From Bacillus yapensis (GTDB lineage: Bacteria > Bacillota > Bacilli > Bacillales > Cytobacillaceae): 64,000 bases of DNA. Below the pieces are notes generated by a model. The model was not told the DNA's origin. It saw only the letters and a list, made by a program, of their open reading frames with translations, and did not search any database. Both the position numbers and the translations under genes were made by a program. Where the stretch lies: positions 1 through 64,000 of the forward strand of contig NZ_SUND01000013.1 in the NCBI RefSeq assembly GCF_005280205.1. The letters run 5' to 3'. Of this stretch, positions 48,938 to 57,834 are shown in pieces; the stretch's first letter is position 1; every line of letters starts with the position of its first letter.

Positions 48938-50052
48938 TGGGATATGTAGCTGTTAAAGGTGGAACGCTTGCGATTGAGGAATCGATTAAGCGATTAAAAT
49001 TTGAAAGAGTAAAACAAGGCAGAACGATTGAAGTTGAAAAGATCCACGCAGGAATGAGAGGACTCATCGATCAAGTAATGTCAGAAAGTAGTATCTACGA
49101 TGAGCCATTAGCGGCACTAGCGATCAAACAAGCAGAAGGAAATCCAGAAGAAGCGGTCTTTTTGTTAAGAGCGTACCGTTCGACCGTTCCGCGAAAGCAT
49201 TATTCTAGAGTGATTGAATCAAGTGACATGAGGGTGGAACGACGTATTTCAGCTAGCTTCAAAGACATTCCAGGAGGCCAGATTCTAGGGGCAACAACGG
49301 ATTATACCCACCGCCTTCTCGATTTCCAGTTAATGATGGAAACGGATGAAAGTGTCCAGGAGTGGCTACATGAATACCTGAATGAAGATGCCCAAGTAGA
49401 TGAGCAAGCAAGTCAGCTTACTCTTCCAAATGTCCTTGATTATTTACGAAAAGAAGGCTTAATTCCGCCTTGTGAAAATAACGATCAAGTACCGGACGAT
49501 GTAACAAGAGAAAGTCTTGAGTTTCCATCGACTAGAAGCCAAAGGCTACAGATTTTAACAAGAGGGCAAACCGGTGCGGTCACATCACTAGCGTATGCGG
49601 TTATTCGCGGTTATGGGGCGTTACATCCAACGGTTGGCGAGCTACGTGTTGGCAAATTGCCTGTGACGATTGATCATCCAACATCAGAAGGAAATGATGA
49701 GGACGCTTATTATATTGGCGAGGTTCAAGTAACAGAAGCGGAAATGCTTATGCCGATAAGTGTTGAAAAAGAATACGGCAAAAAGGAAATGGAGTTTGAA
49801 ATCGGCTATGGGCTTTGCTTCGGACAAAATGAGACAAAAGCGATTGCGATGGGAATTCTCGATAACTGTCTTGAACATCCAAATAATGAGTTTCCTAGTC
49901 ATAATGAAGAATTTGTTCTTTATCATATTGATTCTGTTGAGTCGACGGGCTTTATTTCGCACTTGAAAATGCCTCATTATGTCACGTTCCAATCGAAGCT
50001 CGACAGCGTGCGGAAGACGAAAAAAGAGGAAAGACAAGAGGTGAATAGCTGA
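48937..50052 (+). CDS. phnI: PhnI, C-P lyase core nucleosidase subunit
   Basis: The 371-aa protein begins MGYVAVKGGTLAIEESI, typical of PhnI, with ALAIKQAEGNPEEAVFLLRAYRST and TRGQTGAVTSLAYAVIRGYGALHPTVGELRVG. PhnI, with G, H and L, replaces adenine of MgATP by the phosphonate to give alpha-D-ribose 1-phosphonate 5-triphosphate. The starts and stops overlap phnH and phnJ (TAATG, TGATG), so the block is translated as a coupled set. Confidence 0.95.
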   Translation: MGYVAVKGGTLAIEESIKRLKFERVKQGRTIEVEKIHAGMRGLIDQVMSESSIYDEPLAALAIKQAEGNPEEAVFLLRAYRSTVPRKHYSRVIESSDMRVERRISASFKDIPGGQILGATTDYTHRLLDFQLMMETDESVQEWLHEYLNEDAQVDEQASQLTLPNVLDYLRKEGLIPPCENNDQVPDDVTRESLEFPSTRSQRLQILTRGQTGAVTSLAYAVIRGYGALHPTVGELRVGKLPVTIDHPTSEGNDEDAYYIGEVQVTEAEMLMPISVEKEYGKKEMEFEIGYGLCFGQNETKAIAMGILDNCLEHPNNEFPSHNEEFVLYHIDSVESTGFISHLKMPHYVTFQSKLDSVRKTKKEERQEVNS

Positions 50053-50897
50053 TGAACACAGCCTATAACTTTGCTTTTTTTGACGAAGGTTCAAAACGGG
50101 AGATTCGCCGCGCAACCTTAAAGGCGATTGCGATTCCGGGATATCAAGTACCATTTGCTTCTAGAGAAATGCCCATTGGTAGAGGCTGGGGAACTGGGGG
50201 ATTGCAGCTAACGCTCTCCCTTATCGGGAAGGATGATGTCTTGAAGGTCATCGACCAAGGCTCTGATGATTCGGTTAATGCGGTCAATATCAAAAAGCTT
50301 GTTTTCGATACGACGGGAGTCGAAACAACCGACGAAACAAGAGAGGCGACCCTGATTCAATCGAGACACAGAATTCCTGAAGTGTCTTTATCAAAAGACC
50401 AGATTCTGATCCTGCAGGTGCCAATTCCAGAACCACTTCGCTATTATGAGCCAAGTGAAAGTGAAACGAAGAAGTTCCATGCGGAAAAAGAATACTCTGG
50501 TGCGTGGCTGATGTTATTTGAGCAGATTATGAAATATGGCAGCATGACGACAGGGGCTGACCATCCTGTTCTTGTACATGATCGCTATGTGATGGCTCCA
50601 AGTCCGATTCCACGTTTCGATAATCCAAAAATGGATGAAAGTGAAGCACTTATTTTACTAGGAGCTGGTCGTGAGAAGAAGGTATACGCTGTTCCACCGT
50701 ATACAAAGGTTGTGTCACTAGACTTTGAAGATTTTCCTTTTGAACCAGAATCCTTTGAAGACAAAGAGTGTCGCTTGTGTGGCTCGACTGGCGTATTTTT
50801 AGATGAGCTTGTCGATGAAGCAACAGATGAAACGGTCTATCAATGCAACGATACAAGCTATTGTCTTGAAAAATTAAATGCGGTTGGAGTGAAATAA
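50052..50897 (+). CDS. phnJ: PhnJ, C-P lyase catalytic subunit
   Basis: PhnJ (281 aa, the same length as in E. coli) is the radical SAM enzyme that breaks the C-P bond. Seen: AIAIPGYQVPFASREMP and GWGTGGLQ, the region of the glycyl radical, and the C-terminal Fe-S cysteines in CRLCGSTGVFLDELVDEA and YQCNDTSYC. The complete Cys set predicts activity. It overlaps phnI by one base and is followed directly by phnK. Confidence 0.95.
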   Translation: MNTAYNFAFFDEGSKREIRRATLKAIAIPGYQVPFASREMPIGRGWGTGGLQLTLSLIGKDDVLKVIDQGSDDSVNAVNIKKLVFDTTGVETTDETREATLIQSRHRIPEVSLSKDQILILQVPIPEPLRYYEPSESETKKFHAEKEYSGAWLMLFEQIMKYGSMTTGADHPVLVHDRYVMAPSPIPRFDNPKMDESEALILLGAGREKKVYAVPPYTKVVSLDFEDFPFEPESFEDKECRLCGSTGVFLDELVDEATDETVYQCNDTSYCLEKLNAVGVK

Positions 50898-51743
50898 ATG
50901 ACTGAATTTGAAGTTCCAGTTTTATCGGTAAAGAACTTAAATAAACAGTTTGGCCTTGGCTGTCCGCATTGTAAAAATGGAGAATCTGAGACACTAGTGA
51001 AAAACTATTGCCAGGTTTGCGGAACGGTCTACGCTTGTCGCGATGTTTCTTTTGATGTGTTTCCAGGAGAAGTGCTAGGGATTGTAGGGGAGAGTGGCAG
51101 TGGGAAATCGACTTTGATGCAGTGCCTTTATTTTGACCAGGATGTGACGGATGGCGAAGCCTTTGTTAGTGCTTATGAAAATGGGGAAAAGAACCTTTTT
51201 CAGGAATCATCTCAGCAGCAACGATACATTCGTAACCACATTATGGGGAAAGTCTATCAAAACCCATTACTAGGATTAAGAATGAACTTTTCCTCGATTG
51301 GTAATATTGCAGAAAAGCTCATTGCAGCAGGGAGCAACCATGTGGGGATGATGGAGGGAAGGGGTACCGAGCTTTTAAATAAGGTGAATATCCCTGTGCA
51401 CCGCAGGAAAGAAGCTCCGAAAAAATTTTCCGGCGGAATGCAGCAGCGTGTGCAAATCGCGAAGGCACTTTCAAATAATCCACCTTTACTTTTGCTAGAT
51501 GAAGTGACGACTGGACTTGACCTGTCTGTTCAAGCAAGTGTTCTTGATTTAATCAAGAGTCTGCAACGTGAACTAAACATTAGCATTGTTCTTGTCTCAC
51601 ATGACCTTGGTGTGATTCGTATGCTCGCAGACAGAACACTTGTGATGCTAGAAGGAAAAGTGATTGAAGAAGGCTTAACTGACCAAATCTTAGAGGATCC
51701 ACAGCATCCATATACGCAGCAATTGGTTCATTCTTTGCTTTAA
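50898..51743 (+). CDS. phnK: PhnK, C-P lyase ATPase with Cys-rich insert
   Basis: The 281-aa ABC-type ATPase has Walker A GESGSGKST, signature FSGGMQQRVQIAK, Walker B LLLLDEVTTGLDLS and switch His VSHDLGV. It binds the PhnGHIJ core. Compared with E. coli PhnK (252 aa), it has an insert near residues 20-50 with CPHC, CQVC and a further Cys (VYAC), likely a small zinc ribbon. That insert probably occurs in other non-enterobacterial PhnK proteins too. ATG 50898 directly follows the phnJ stop. Confidence 0.93.
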   Translation: MTEFEVPVLSVKNLNKQFGLGCPHCKNGESETLVKNYCQVCGTVYACRDVSFDVFPGEVLGIVGESGSGKSTLMQCLYFDQDVTDGEAFVSAYENGEKNLFQESSQQQRYIRNHIMGKVYQNPLLGLRMNFSSIGNIAEKLIAAGSNHVGMMEGRGTELLNKVNIPVHRRKEAPKKFSGGMQQRVQIAKALSNNPPLLLLDEVTTGLDLSVQASVLDLIKSLQRELNISIVLVSHDLGVIRMLADRTLVMLEGKVIEEGLTDQILEDPQHPYTQQLVHSLL

Positions 51744-51773
51744 ACTATTCGGAAAAGCTTAGGGGGAAGGACT

Positions 51774-52952
51774 TTGTACGTCATTACAAATGGTAGATTA
51801 ATCACCGAAGATACCGTGTTGCATGGTTATGATCTTTTAATAGAAGAAGATCGAATCAAAAAGATTGCACCAAAAGGTGAGATTAAATTTAAAGAGGGAA
51901 TGGAGATTATTAATGCAGCTGGGGGCTATGTTTCCCCTGGATTTATTGATATCCATTCGGACTATATTGAGCATATGGCGGCGCCAAGACCGACTTCATT
52001 GATGAATTTTGATTTGAGCTTAAGAGAAACGGAAAAAGAATTAATTGGGCACGGAATTACGACGATGTTTCATTCGCTTTCTCTTTTTAAAGGAACAGAG
52101 TATGACTACAAACCAATCCGCGAGCCGGATAATGTTCGAAAGTTCATCGATTTAATCGATAAGAGCCACACAACAAGGCATCTCGTTCGTCATCGATTTC
52201 ATGCAAGATTTGAGATTGATAATGTCGATGAAATTGATAATCTCAAAAATTATATTCGTGAGAATAAAGTTCATCTCGTTTCCTTCATGGATCATACGCC
52301 TGGGCAAGGCCAGTATCGTCATCTAGAAATCTATCGAAAAACGATAAAGGGCTATAACAAACTTAGTGAAGCGTCTATTGATGTGCTTATTCATAATCAC
52401 CAAACGAAAGAAAAACTTTCGATTGAAGACATCAGGGAAATCGCAGAGTTAGCCCATGAACATCAAATTGCCGTAGCCTCACATGATGACGATTCGATTG
52501 AAAAATTAGAACTTGTGAAAAGCTTCGGTACAACGATTAGTGAATTTCCGATTACGCTGGAGGTGGCTCAAAGAGCAAGAGAGCTTGGGATGTACACGAT
52601 TGCAGGTGCTCCAAATGTGCTTCTAGGCGGTTCTCACAGCGGGAATTTAGGGGCGGCAGAAGCGATTCAAAATCAAGCGATTGATATTTTGTGTAGTGAT
52701 TATTATCCTGCGGGGATGCTCCACGCCATCTTTGCATTATTAGATAACTATGACATGGACCTAGCAGAAACGATGAAGCTAGTGACGATTAATCCTGCAA
52801 AAGCGGTAAAAATGGATCATGAAATCGGCTCGCTTTGCGAAGGGAAAAAAGCTGATTTGCTAATCATTGAACGGATTACTGATGACTTTCCTGTCATTAC
52901 AGGTGTCTTTGTCGATGGGAAGCTCATTCAAAAGACAAACTATCGAATCTAA
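51774..52952 (+). CDS. phnM: PhnM, ribose 1-phosphonate triphosphate diphosphatase
   Basis: The 392-aa amidohydrolase-fold enzyme removes pyrophosphate from the triphosphate made by PhnGHIL. Metal-site motifs are GFIDIHSDYIEHMAAPRP near residue 62, SFMDHTPGQGQYRH, VASHDDDS and GAPNVLLGGSHSGN. The start is TTG 51774 after AGGGGGAAGG. It lies between phnK and phnL, an order seen in some Gram-positive phn clusters. Confidence 0.93.
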   Translation: MYVITNGRLITEDTVLHGYDLLIEEDRIKKIAPKGEIKFKEGMEIINAAGGYVSPGFIDIHSDYIEHMAAPRPTSLMNFDLSLRETEKELIGHGITTMFHSLSLFKGTEYDYKPIREPDNVRKFIDLIDKSHTTRHLVRHRFHARFEIDNVDEIDNLKNYIRENKVHLVSFMDHTPGQGQYRHLEIYRKTIKGYNKLSEASIDVLIHNHQTKEKLSIEDIREIAELAHEHQIAVASHDDDSIEKLELVKSFGTTISEFPITLEVAQRARELGMYTIAGAPNVLLGGSHSGNLGAAEAIQNQAIDILCSDYYPAGMLHAIFALLDNYDMDLAETMKLVTINPAKAVKMDHEIGSLCEGKKADLLIIERITDDFPVITGVFVDGKLIQKTNYRI

Positions 52953-52982
52953 TCTACCAATCAAGAGAAAGCAGGTGAGCAG

Positions 52983-53678
52983 GTGGAAACTCTATTAGAA
53001 ATCAAGGATCTATCCAAATCGTTTGACCTCCATAACCTCGGCAAACATATCCGCGCCGTCAGTCATGTGGATATCCAGCTAAATGAAGGCGAATTTGTCG
53101 GAATCACCGGAAAAAGCGGAAGTGGAAAGTCAACGATTTTAAAATGCATCTATGGGGCTTACCGGATCCAGCAAGGGGGTATTTGGTACCATTCGAAAAA
53201 ATTTGGCCGCATCAATTTGGCTGATGCCTCCGAACGCCAAATGCTCTACTTAAGGAAACATGAAATTGGATATGTGTCCCAATTTTTGAATGTCATGCCT
53301 AGAACGACGGCAAGACAGCTTGTACAACAGGCGATTCTTGAAATGGGTGAAAGTAAGAGTTTCGCAGAAAAAGAAACAGAAAAGATTTTAGCTCATTTTG
53401 AATTGGACCAAGAGCTCTGGGATAGTTACCCAACGACTTTTTCCGGTGGGGAAAAGCTAAGACTCAATATTGCGAGAGCAATGGTGAAGAAGCCACGTTT
53501 GCTTCTCTTAGATGAGCCAACTGCGAGTCTCGATCATGACTCGAAAATGAAGGTGAAGCTTCTCATTGAACAGCTGATGAACGAAGGAACAACGATGCTA
53601 GGAATCTTCCACGATCTGGAGTTTATGAATCATCTAGTCAATCGAGAGTACAATATGCAAAATGGTGTATTCTCTTAA
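52983..53678 (+). CDS. phnL: PhnL, C-P lyase ABC-type subunit
   Basis: The 231-aa ABC ATPase has Walker A GKSGSGKST, signature FSGGEKLRLNIAR, Walker B LLLLDEPTASLD and IFHDLEFMNHLV near the end. The length matches E. coli PhnL (226 aa). It takes part in the first step with PhnGHI. The start is GTG 52983 after AGGTGA. It is the last gene of the catalytic block; about 110 nt separate it from the transport genes. Confidence 0.92.
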   Translation: METLLEIKDLSKSFDLHNLGKHIRAVSHVDIQLNEGEFVGITGKSGSGKSTILKCIYGAYRIQQGGIWYHSKKFGRINLADASERQMLYLRKHEIGYVSQFLNVMPRTTARQLVQQAILEMGESKSFAEKETEKILAHFELDQELWDSYPTTFSGGEKLRLNIARAMVKKPRLLLLDEPTASLDHDSKMKVKLLIEQLMNEGTTMLGIFHDLEFMNHLVNREYNMQNGVFS

Positions 53679-53687
53679 ACTCCTATT

Positions 53688-53736
53688 TTTACCAATACTT
53701 TACAAAAATTAATGCTTCATTAATAGTGAATTGACA
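53688..53736 (+). promoter_or_regulatory. Pho-box array 3 upstream of phnD
   Basis: TTTACC (53688), TTTACA (53699), TTAATG (53709), TTAATA (53720) and TTGACA (53731) repeat at 10-11 bp. A TATAGT -10 candidate is at 53746-53751. Together they form a likely PhoP-activated promoter for the transporter genes. Confidence 0.65.
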
Positions 53737-53789
53737 TTTAGTAGATATAGTAATGAGGGTAAAAAAAATATAAGGCGAGGAGATTCATA

Positions 53790-54833
53790 ATGAAGAAATC
53801 TTTCTTATTTTTACTATCACTAGTAATCCTATTTGTTGCAGGTTGTTCATCATCAGCGAATTCTGAAGGAAGCTCGGGGGAAGACAAAGCCACGATTACG
53901 ATTGCATGGCTTCCAAATGAATCTGGTGCTGATTTAACAGAAGCGCGTGATGCGATTGGGAAAGTAATCGAAGAGAAGACTGGTAAAGAAGTAGAGCATC
54001 AAACAACTACTGACTATATTGTGGCAATTGAAGCTGTTGCCAACGGAAATGCAGACATGGCGTTCTTAGGAGCACAAGGTTATATCGAAGCAAAAAACAA
54101 AAATGATAAGGTTGAACCTTTAGTCGTACCAACAGGTGCGTCAGGTACATTAGAGGATGCTGTTTACTATAGCTGGTTAGCTGTTGAAAAAGATAATGTA
54201 GATGAATACAAAGATGGCGAAGAGTTTGCGATTGATAACATTCAAGGAAAGAAATTCTCATTTGTATCGAATAGCTCAACTTCTGGCTTTAAAGTTCCTT
54301 CTACTGGAATCGTAGAATACTTCAGCCAAAAAGATGATTTTAAAGATTTAACAGCTGAAGATTTACTAGAAGGTGGCGACGACAAATTCTTCAGTGAAGT
54401 TCTATACGGTGGTTCTCACCAAGGTTCTGCAGTGAACCTTTTATCAGGAAAAGCGGATGTAGCTGCATTCTGTGATACTTGTGTGAACAACTATGTAGAG
54501 CTAGCTGAAGGTGATGTTAACAGACCAGGTGCGATTTATAAAGTAAAGACTGATGCAGCAGAACCGTTCAATACAGTTGTAGGAAAAGAGTTCCAACTGA
54601 TTTCTGTAACACCAGTATTGAATGCACCATTTGTTATCAATACAGATAATATCAGTGAAGACTTACGAGCAGAGCTTCTTGAAATCATGACTTCAGATGA
54701 CATTACGAACAATGAAAAAGTATTTGTACCAGAGGATTCTGAGTTCTCAGGATTATTTAAGAAGACAGCGGATGAGCGCTTAGTTGAAGTAGAGGACGAG
54801 TGGTTCGATCCGATTCGTGAGCTTTCAAAATAA
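53790..54833 (+). CDS. phnD: Phosphonate-binding lipoprotein PhnD
   Basis: The 347-aa protein is the substrate-binding part of the phosphonate importer. The lipobox VAGC (Cys19) follows the signal MKKSFLFLLSLVILF. The mature chain has the PhnD features TIAWLPNESGADLTEARDAI, GNADMAFLGAQGYIEA, FSFVSNSSTSGFKVPS and GGSHQGSAVNLLSGKADVAA. It would be anchored outside the membrane. ATG 53790 follows GAGGAG. It heads phnDCE1E2 behind its own Pho-box promoter. Confidence 0.93.
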   Translation: MKKSFLFLLSLVILFVAGCSSSANSEGSSGEDKATITIAWLPNESGADLTEARDAIGKVIEEKTGKEVEHQTTTDYIVAIEAVANGNADMAFLGAQGYIEAKNKNDKVEPLVVPTGASGTLEDAVYYSWLAVEKDNVDEYKDGEEFAIDNIQGKKFSFVSNSSTSGFKVPSTGIVEYFSQKDDFKDLTAEDLLEGGDDKFFSEVLYGGSHQGSAVNLLSGKADVAAFCDTCVNNYVELAEGDVNRPGAIYKVKTDAAEPFNTVVGKEFQLISVTPVLNAPFVINTDNISEDLRAELLEIMTSDDITNNEKVFVPEDSEFSGLFKKTADERLVEVEDEWFDPIRELSK

Positions 54834-54857
54834 CATGGATATAAGGAGAGTTAACCT

Positions 54858-55646
54858 ATGACACCCCTTTTAGAAGTCAATCATGTGTCCAAGCAATTTG
54901 GAAATGAGACAAAGGCGTTATCAGATGTTAACTTCTCCGTCAGTGAAGGAGAGTTTGTATCAATCATCGGTCCATCTGGAGCGGGGAAATCAACTCTCCT
55001 TCGCTGTATCAATCGAATGATTGATGCATCAAACGGAGAAATCATCTTTGATAACATGAACGTGATGAATTTGAAGAAGAAAGAGCTTAAAATGGTCCGT
55101 ACGAAAATCGGGATGATTTTTCAACACTACAATTTAGTGAATCGTTTGAGTGTGATTGAAAATACCCTTCATGGAAATCTTGGAAAGAAATCCACCATTG
55201 CCGGAGCTCTAGGTCTCTATAACCAAGAGGAGAAGGAACAGGCCGTTAAAATTTTATCGACGCTGGGCCTAGTTGAGCATATATACAAGCGGGCGGATCA
55301 ATTGAGTGGTGGTCAAAAGCAGCGCGTTGGGATCGCACGTGCCTTGATTCAAAATCCACGGATGATGCTTTGTGATGAACCGATTGCTTCACTCGACCCG
55401 AACTCAGCAAAGGTCATTATGGATCATCTTCGTAATATTTCTACAACGATGGGCATTACCGTATTGGTGAATCTGCACCAAGTGGATGTGGCGTTAAAGT
55501 ATTCGGATAGAGTGATCGGAATTAACCATGGACAGGTTGTATTTAATGGTACTCCGAAAGACATTACAAAGGATGATATTCAGCGTATTTACGGTTCGGA
55601 AGCTGAAGACCTCATCTTTGACATAGGAGGCATCCATGCAAGCTGA
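54858..55646 (+). CDS. phnC: Phosphonate ABC transporter ATPase PhnC
   Basis: The 262-aa ATPase has Walker A GPSGAGKST, signature LSGGQKQRVGIAR, Walker B MMLCDEPIASLDP and NLHQVDVALKYSDRVIGI as the switch region, which is typical of PhnC (NLHQ in place of TTHD). It powers phosphonate uptake with the two PhnE subunits. ATG 54858 follows AAGGAGAG. Its end overlaps the first phnE by 11 nt. Confidence 0.94.
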   Translation: MTPLLEVNHVSKQFGNETKALSDVNFSVSEGEFVSIIGPSGAGKSTLLRCINRMIDASNGEIIFDNMNVMNLKKKELKMVRTKIGMIFQHYNLVNRLSVIENTLHGNLGKKSTIAGALGLYNQEEKEQAVKILSTLGLVEHIYKRADQLSGGQKQRVGIARALIQNPRMMLCDEPIASLDPNSAKVIMDHLRNISTTMGITVLVNLHQVDVALKYSDRVIGINHGQVVFNGTPKDITKDDIQRIYGSEAEDLIFDIGGIHAS

Positions 55647-56421
55647 TTTCTTTGCCAAAAAAAGAAGAAATTCGATCGGGTTCTTTGCCATTCTAGCTGC
55701 AATTACGGTCGGTGCCATTATCATCACAGAGTACGATATTGTAAAAGGATTCGAATCCCTTCCTCGAGCGGTGACATGGGCATTAGGGAATTTTTACCCG
55801 ACACAAGAGTCTTTGGTGAAGCTTCCAGATATTTTGAGTAGCCTTATTGAAACGTTGCTCGTTTCGATTGCGGCTACATCAATTGGTGCCGTGTTTGCAT
55901 TGTTTTTTGCGCTTATGGGTTCGAATACGACGAGAGTGAATGCCTTTTTCGGAAGCATCAGTCGTGCAATCGCAACGCTTTTTCGAAATATTGATGTTGC
56001 AGCGTGGGCATTAATCTTGCTCTTTTCCTTTGGACAAAGCTCATTGACTGGTTATTTTGCGTTGTTCTTCGGTTCCTTTGGATTCTTAACGCGGGCTTTT
56101 GTGGAAACGATTGATGAGGTCAGTGGAGGTTCGGTTGAAGCATTAAGAGCGACGGGTGCCAATTATGCATCTATTATTTTTCAATCGGTGATTCCATCAA
56201 GTGTACCGCAAATGCTGAGCTGGGTTCTCTTTATGATTGAAACGAATATCCGTAGTGCGACATTAATTGGATTGCTGACCGGTTCAGGGATTGGCTTTAC
56301 TTTTAATCTGTATTATAAAAGCTTGAATTACGATATCGCGTCACTTGTGGTCGTTACTATCATCATCTCGATTCTTTTGATCGAATCCATATCGAATTAT
56401 GTAAGGAGGGTGATTCTCTAA
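55636..56421 (+). CDS. phnE: Phosphonate ABC transporter permease PhnE (1)
   Basis: The 261-aa permease has about six helices and the PhnE coupling loop EALRATGANYASIIFQSVIPSSVPQM. The start of the transmembrane block is LIETLLVSIAATSIGAVFALFFALM. It pairs with the next gene as a heterodimer. ATG 55636 has GGAGG upstream inside phnC; its stop overlaps the second phnE start by one base. Confidence 0.93.
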   Translation: MQADFFAKKRRNSIGFFAILAAITVGAIIITEYDIVKGFESLPRAVTWALGNFYPTQESLVKLPDILSSLIETLLVSIAATSIGAVFALFFALMGSNTTRVNAFFGSISRAIATLFRNIDVAAWALILLFSFGQSSLTGYFALFFGSFGFLTRAFVETIDEVSGGSVEALRATGANYASIIFQSVIPSSVPQMLSWVLFMIETNIRSATLIGLLTGSGIGFTFNLYYKSLNYDIASLVVVTIIISILLIESISNYVRRVIL

Positions 56422-57278
56422 TGGAAGCCAATGAACAAGTCGTATCGGGTGAGCCGATGCTTGAGTCTCCATCTAAGCCGATCAAAATTAAAATCTTAAC
56501 AAAATCAACGATTGCCATTCGAATCACTCTTCTTGCCCTAGCGTTCCTAACGGTATATGCCTTTTTTAGTTTTGATTATAAAGAGATTGATTTTGGTGAA
56601 GCAATACTGGCGACATTCGCGAATATAAAAGCGATGTTTTTTGAAGCGCATTTTAATCATTTCACTTTTACCCATGCGTTCTATCAGGTCTTGATTACAC
56701 TGGGCCTCGCGTTTTTAACGACGATATTTGGGGCAATTATTGCTGTCTTCTTAGGCTTATTGGCAGCCGAAAATTTAACTTCGAAGCGAGTATCTGCAGT
56801 GATTAAAGGGATTGTTGCTTTTATTAGAGCGGTTCCAACCGTTTTATGGGTGCTCATCTTTGCGGTTGCAGCTGGTCTTGGTAGTGTGGCAGCGGTCATC
56901 GGGATGACATTTCATTCTGTTAGTTATTTAGTAAAGGCTTATTCCGAGTCTTTTGAGGAACTGGATAATGGCGTCATTGAAGCCCTTCAAGCAAGTGGAG
57001 CGAGCTTTTGGCAAATCATTTTTCAAGCTGTCATTCCATCTTCACTCACTTACATGATTTCCTGGACATTCTTGCGCTTTGAAATTAACTTCGCAGTCGC
57101 CGTAGCGATGGGAGCGGCAGCAGGTGCAGGCGGAATCGGTTTCGACATGTTCATGGCAAGTAATTTCTACTTGGATATCAGAGAAATCGGTACGATTACG
57201 TACTTTATTTTAGCAATTGCCATTTTGTTAGAGGTCTTTGCGACAAAGTTTAAGAAGAAGCTTAGGGTGAATGGATAA
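56421..57278 (+). CDS. phnE: Phosphonate ABC transporter permease PhnE (2)
   Basis: The 285-aa second permease has a longer N-terminal tail, then VLITLGLAFLTTIFGAIIAVFLGLL, RAVPTVLWVLIFAVAAGLG and the coupling loop EALQASGASFWQIIFQAVIPSSL. It completes the PhnCDE1E2 importer. ATG 56421 overlaps the first phnE stop, with AAGGAGGGTG upstream. A terminator follows at about 57330. Confidence 0.93.
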   Translation: MEANEQVVSGEPMLESPSKPIKIKILTKSTIAIRITLLALAFLTVYAFFSFDYKEIDFGEAILATFANIKAMFFEAHFNHFTFTHAFYQVLITLGLAFLTTIFGAIIAVFLGLLAAENLTSKRVSAVIKGIVAFIRAVPTVLWVLIFAVAAGLGSVAAVIGMTFHSVSYLVKAYSESFEELDNGVIEALQASGASFWQIIFQAVIPSSLTYMISWTFLRFEINFAVAVAMGAAAGAGGIGFDMFMASNFYLDIREIGTITYFILAIAILLEVFATKFKKKLRVNG

Positions 57279-57329
57279 AAGTTGAAGGGAAGATGTTCTC
57301 CCACGATAAAAAGATTCTTTAGAAGTCCA

Positions 57330-57366
57330 GAAGAGTTGTTCTCGCTTTATGAGACAACTCTTTATA
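57330..57366 (+). terminator. Terminator of the phnDCE operon
   Basis: AGAGTTGT-TCTC pairs with GAG-ACAACTCTT, followed by TTATAATT. Confidence 0.75.
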
Positions 57367-57371
57367 ATTAT

Positions 57372-57509
57372 AAATTCTCTGTATTCTTCGTTATTTTCTT
57401 CTGTAGTTCTATCCTCAGCAGGTGTTTAAAGTTTTGGTTCGTTTTGCTGGTCCTTATATGGGTCTGTACAACCAGTTAAAAAACCAATGAATGTTACCTT
57501 CTTGAATTT
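57372..57509 (-). pseudogene. Decayed copy of the small acidic lipoprotein
   Basis: Read on the minus strand, the sequence gives KFKKVTFIGFLTGCTD, then an in-frame stop, then TPAEDRTTEENNEE. This mirrors the intact lipoprotein at 38363-38515 (KFKKLT, GFMTGCAD, ETPAED, EETNE). The start codon is lost (ATT), part of the signal sequence is deleted, and a TAA breaks the chain. The flanking GGTACTACC and CCTATTAAC blocks are also shared, so a segment of several hundred bp was duplicated. The rest of 57510-57834 shows no gene. Confidence 0.7.
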
Positions 57510-57834
57510 CGAAAAATTTGGTACTACCGAAATTTAAATGAAGTATCTTAACCTAGTGTTATGTAACTACCAGGAGCTTGTATACCTGCTACATCTTGAA
57601 TATGCTTACCACTTTTATATGCTTAAGACGAAGTTGATACACATTCCTAACACCTTCCTATTAACTTTTCAATCTTAGTATCATGCGATTCTTTTTCGCC
57701 TTAATGACAGGATTAATGCCTAATTTGTTGAATTAACTGTATTAAAGGTGCTGTTTGGGTGCATAACAATTTAACAATTCTATATGTGATTGATCTATGC
57801 GTGGAAAAAAGTTGTAGTTTTGGAGGGTGAGTTG

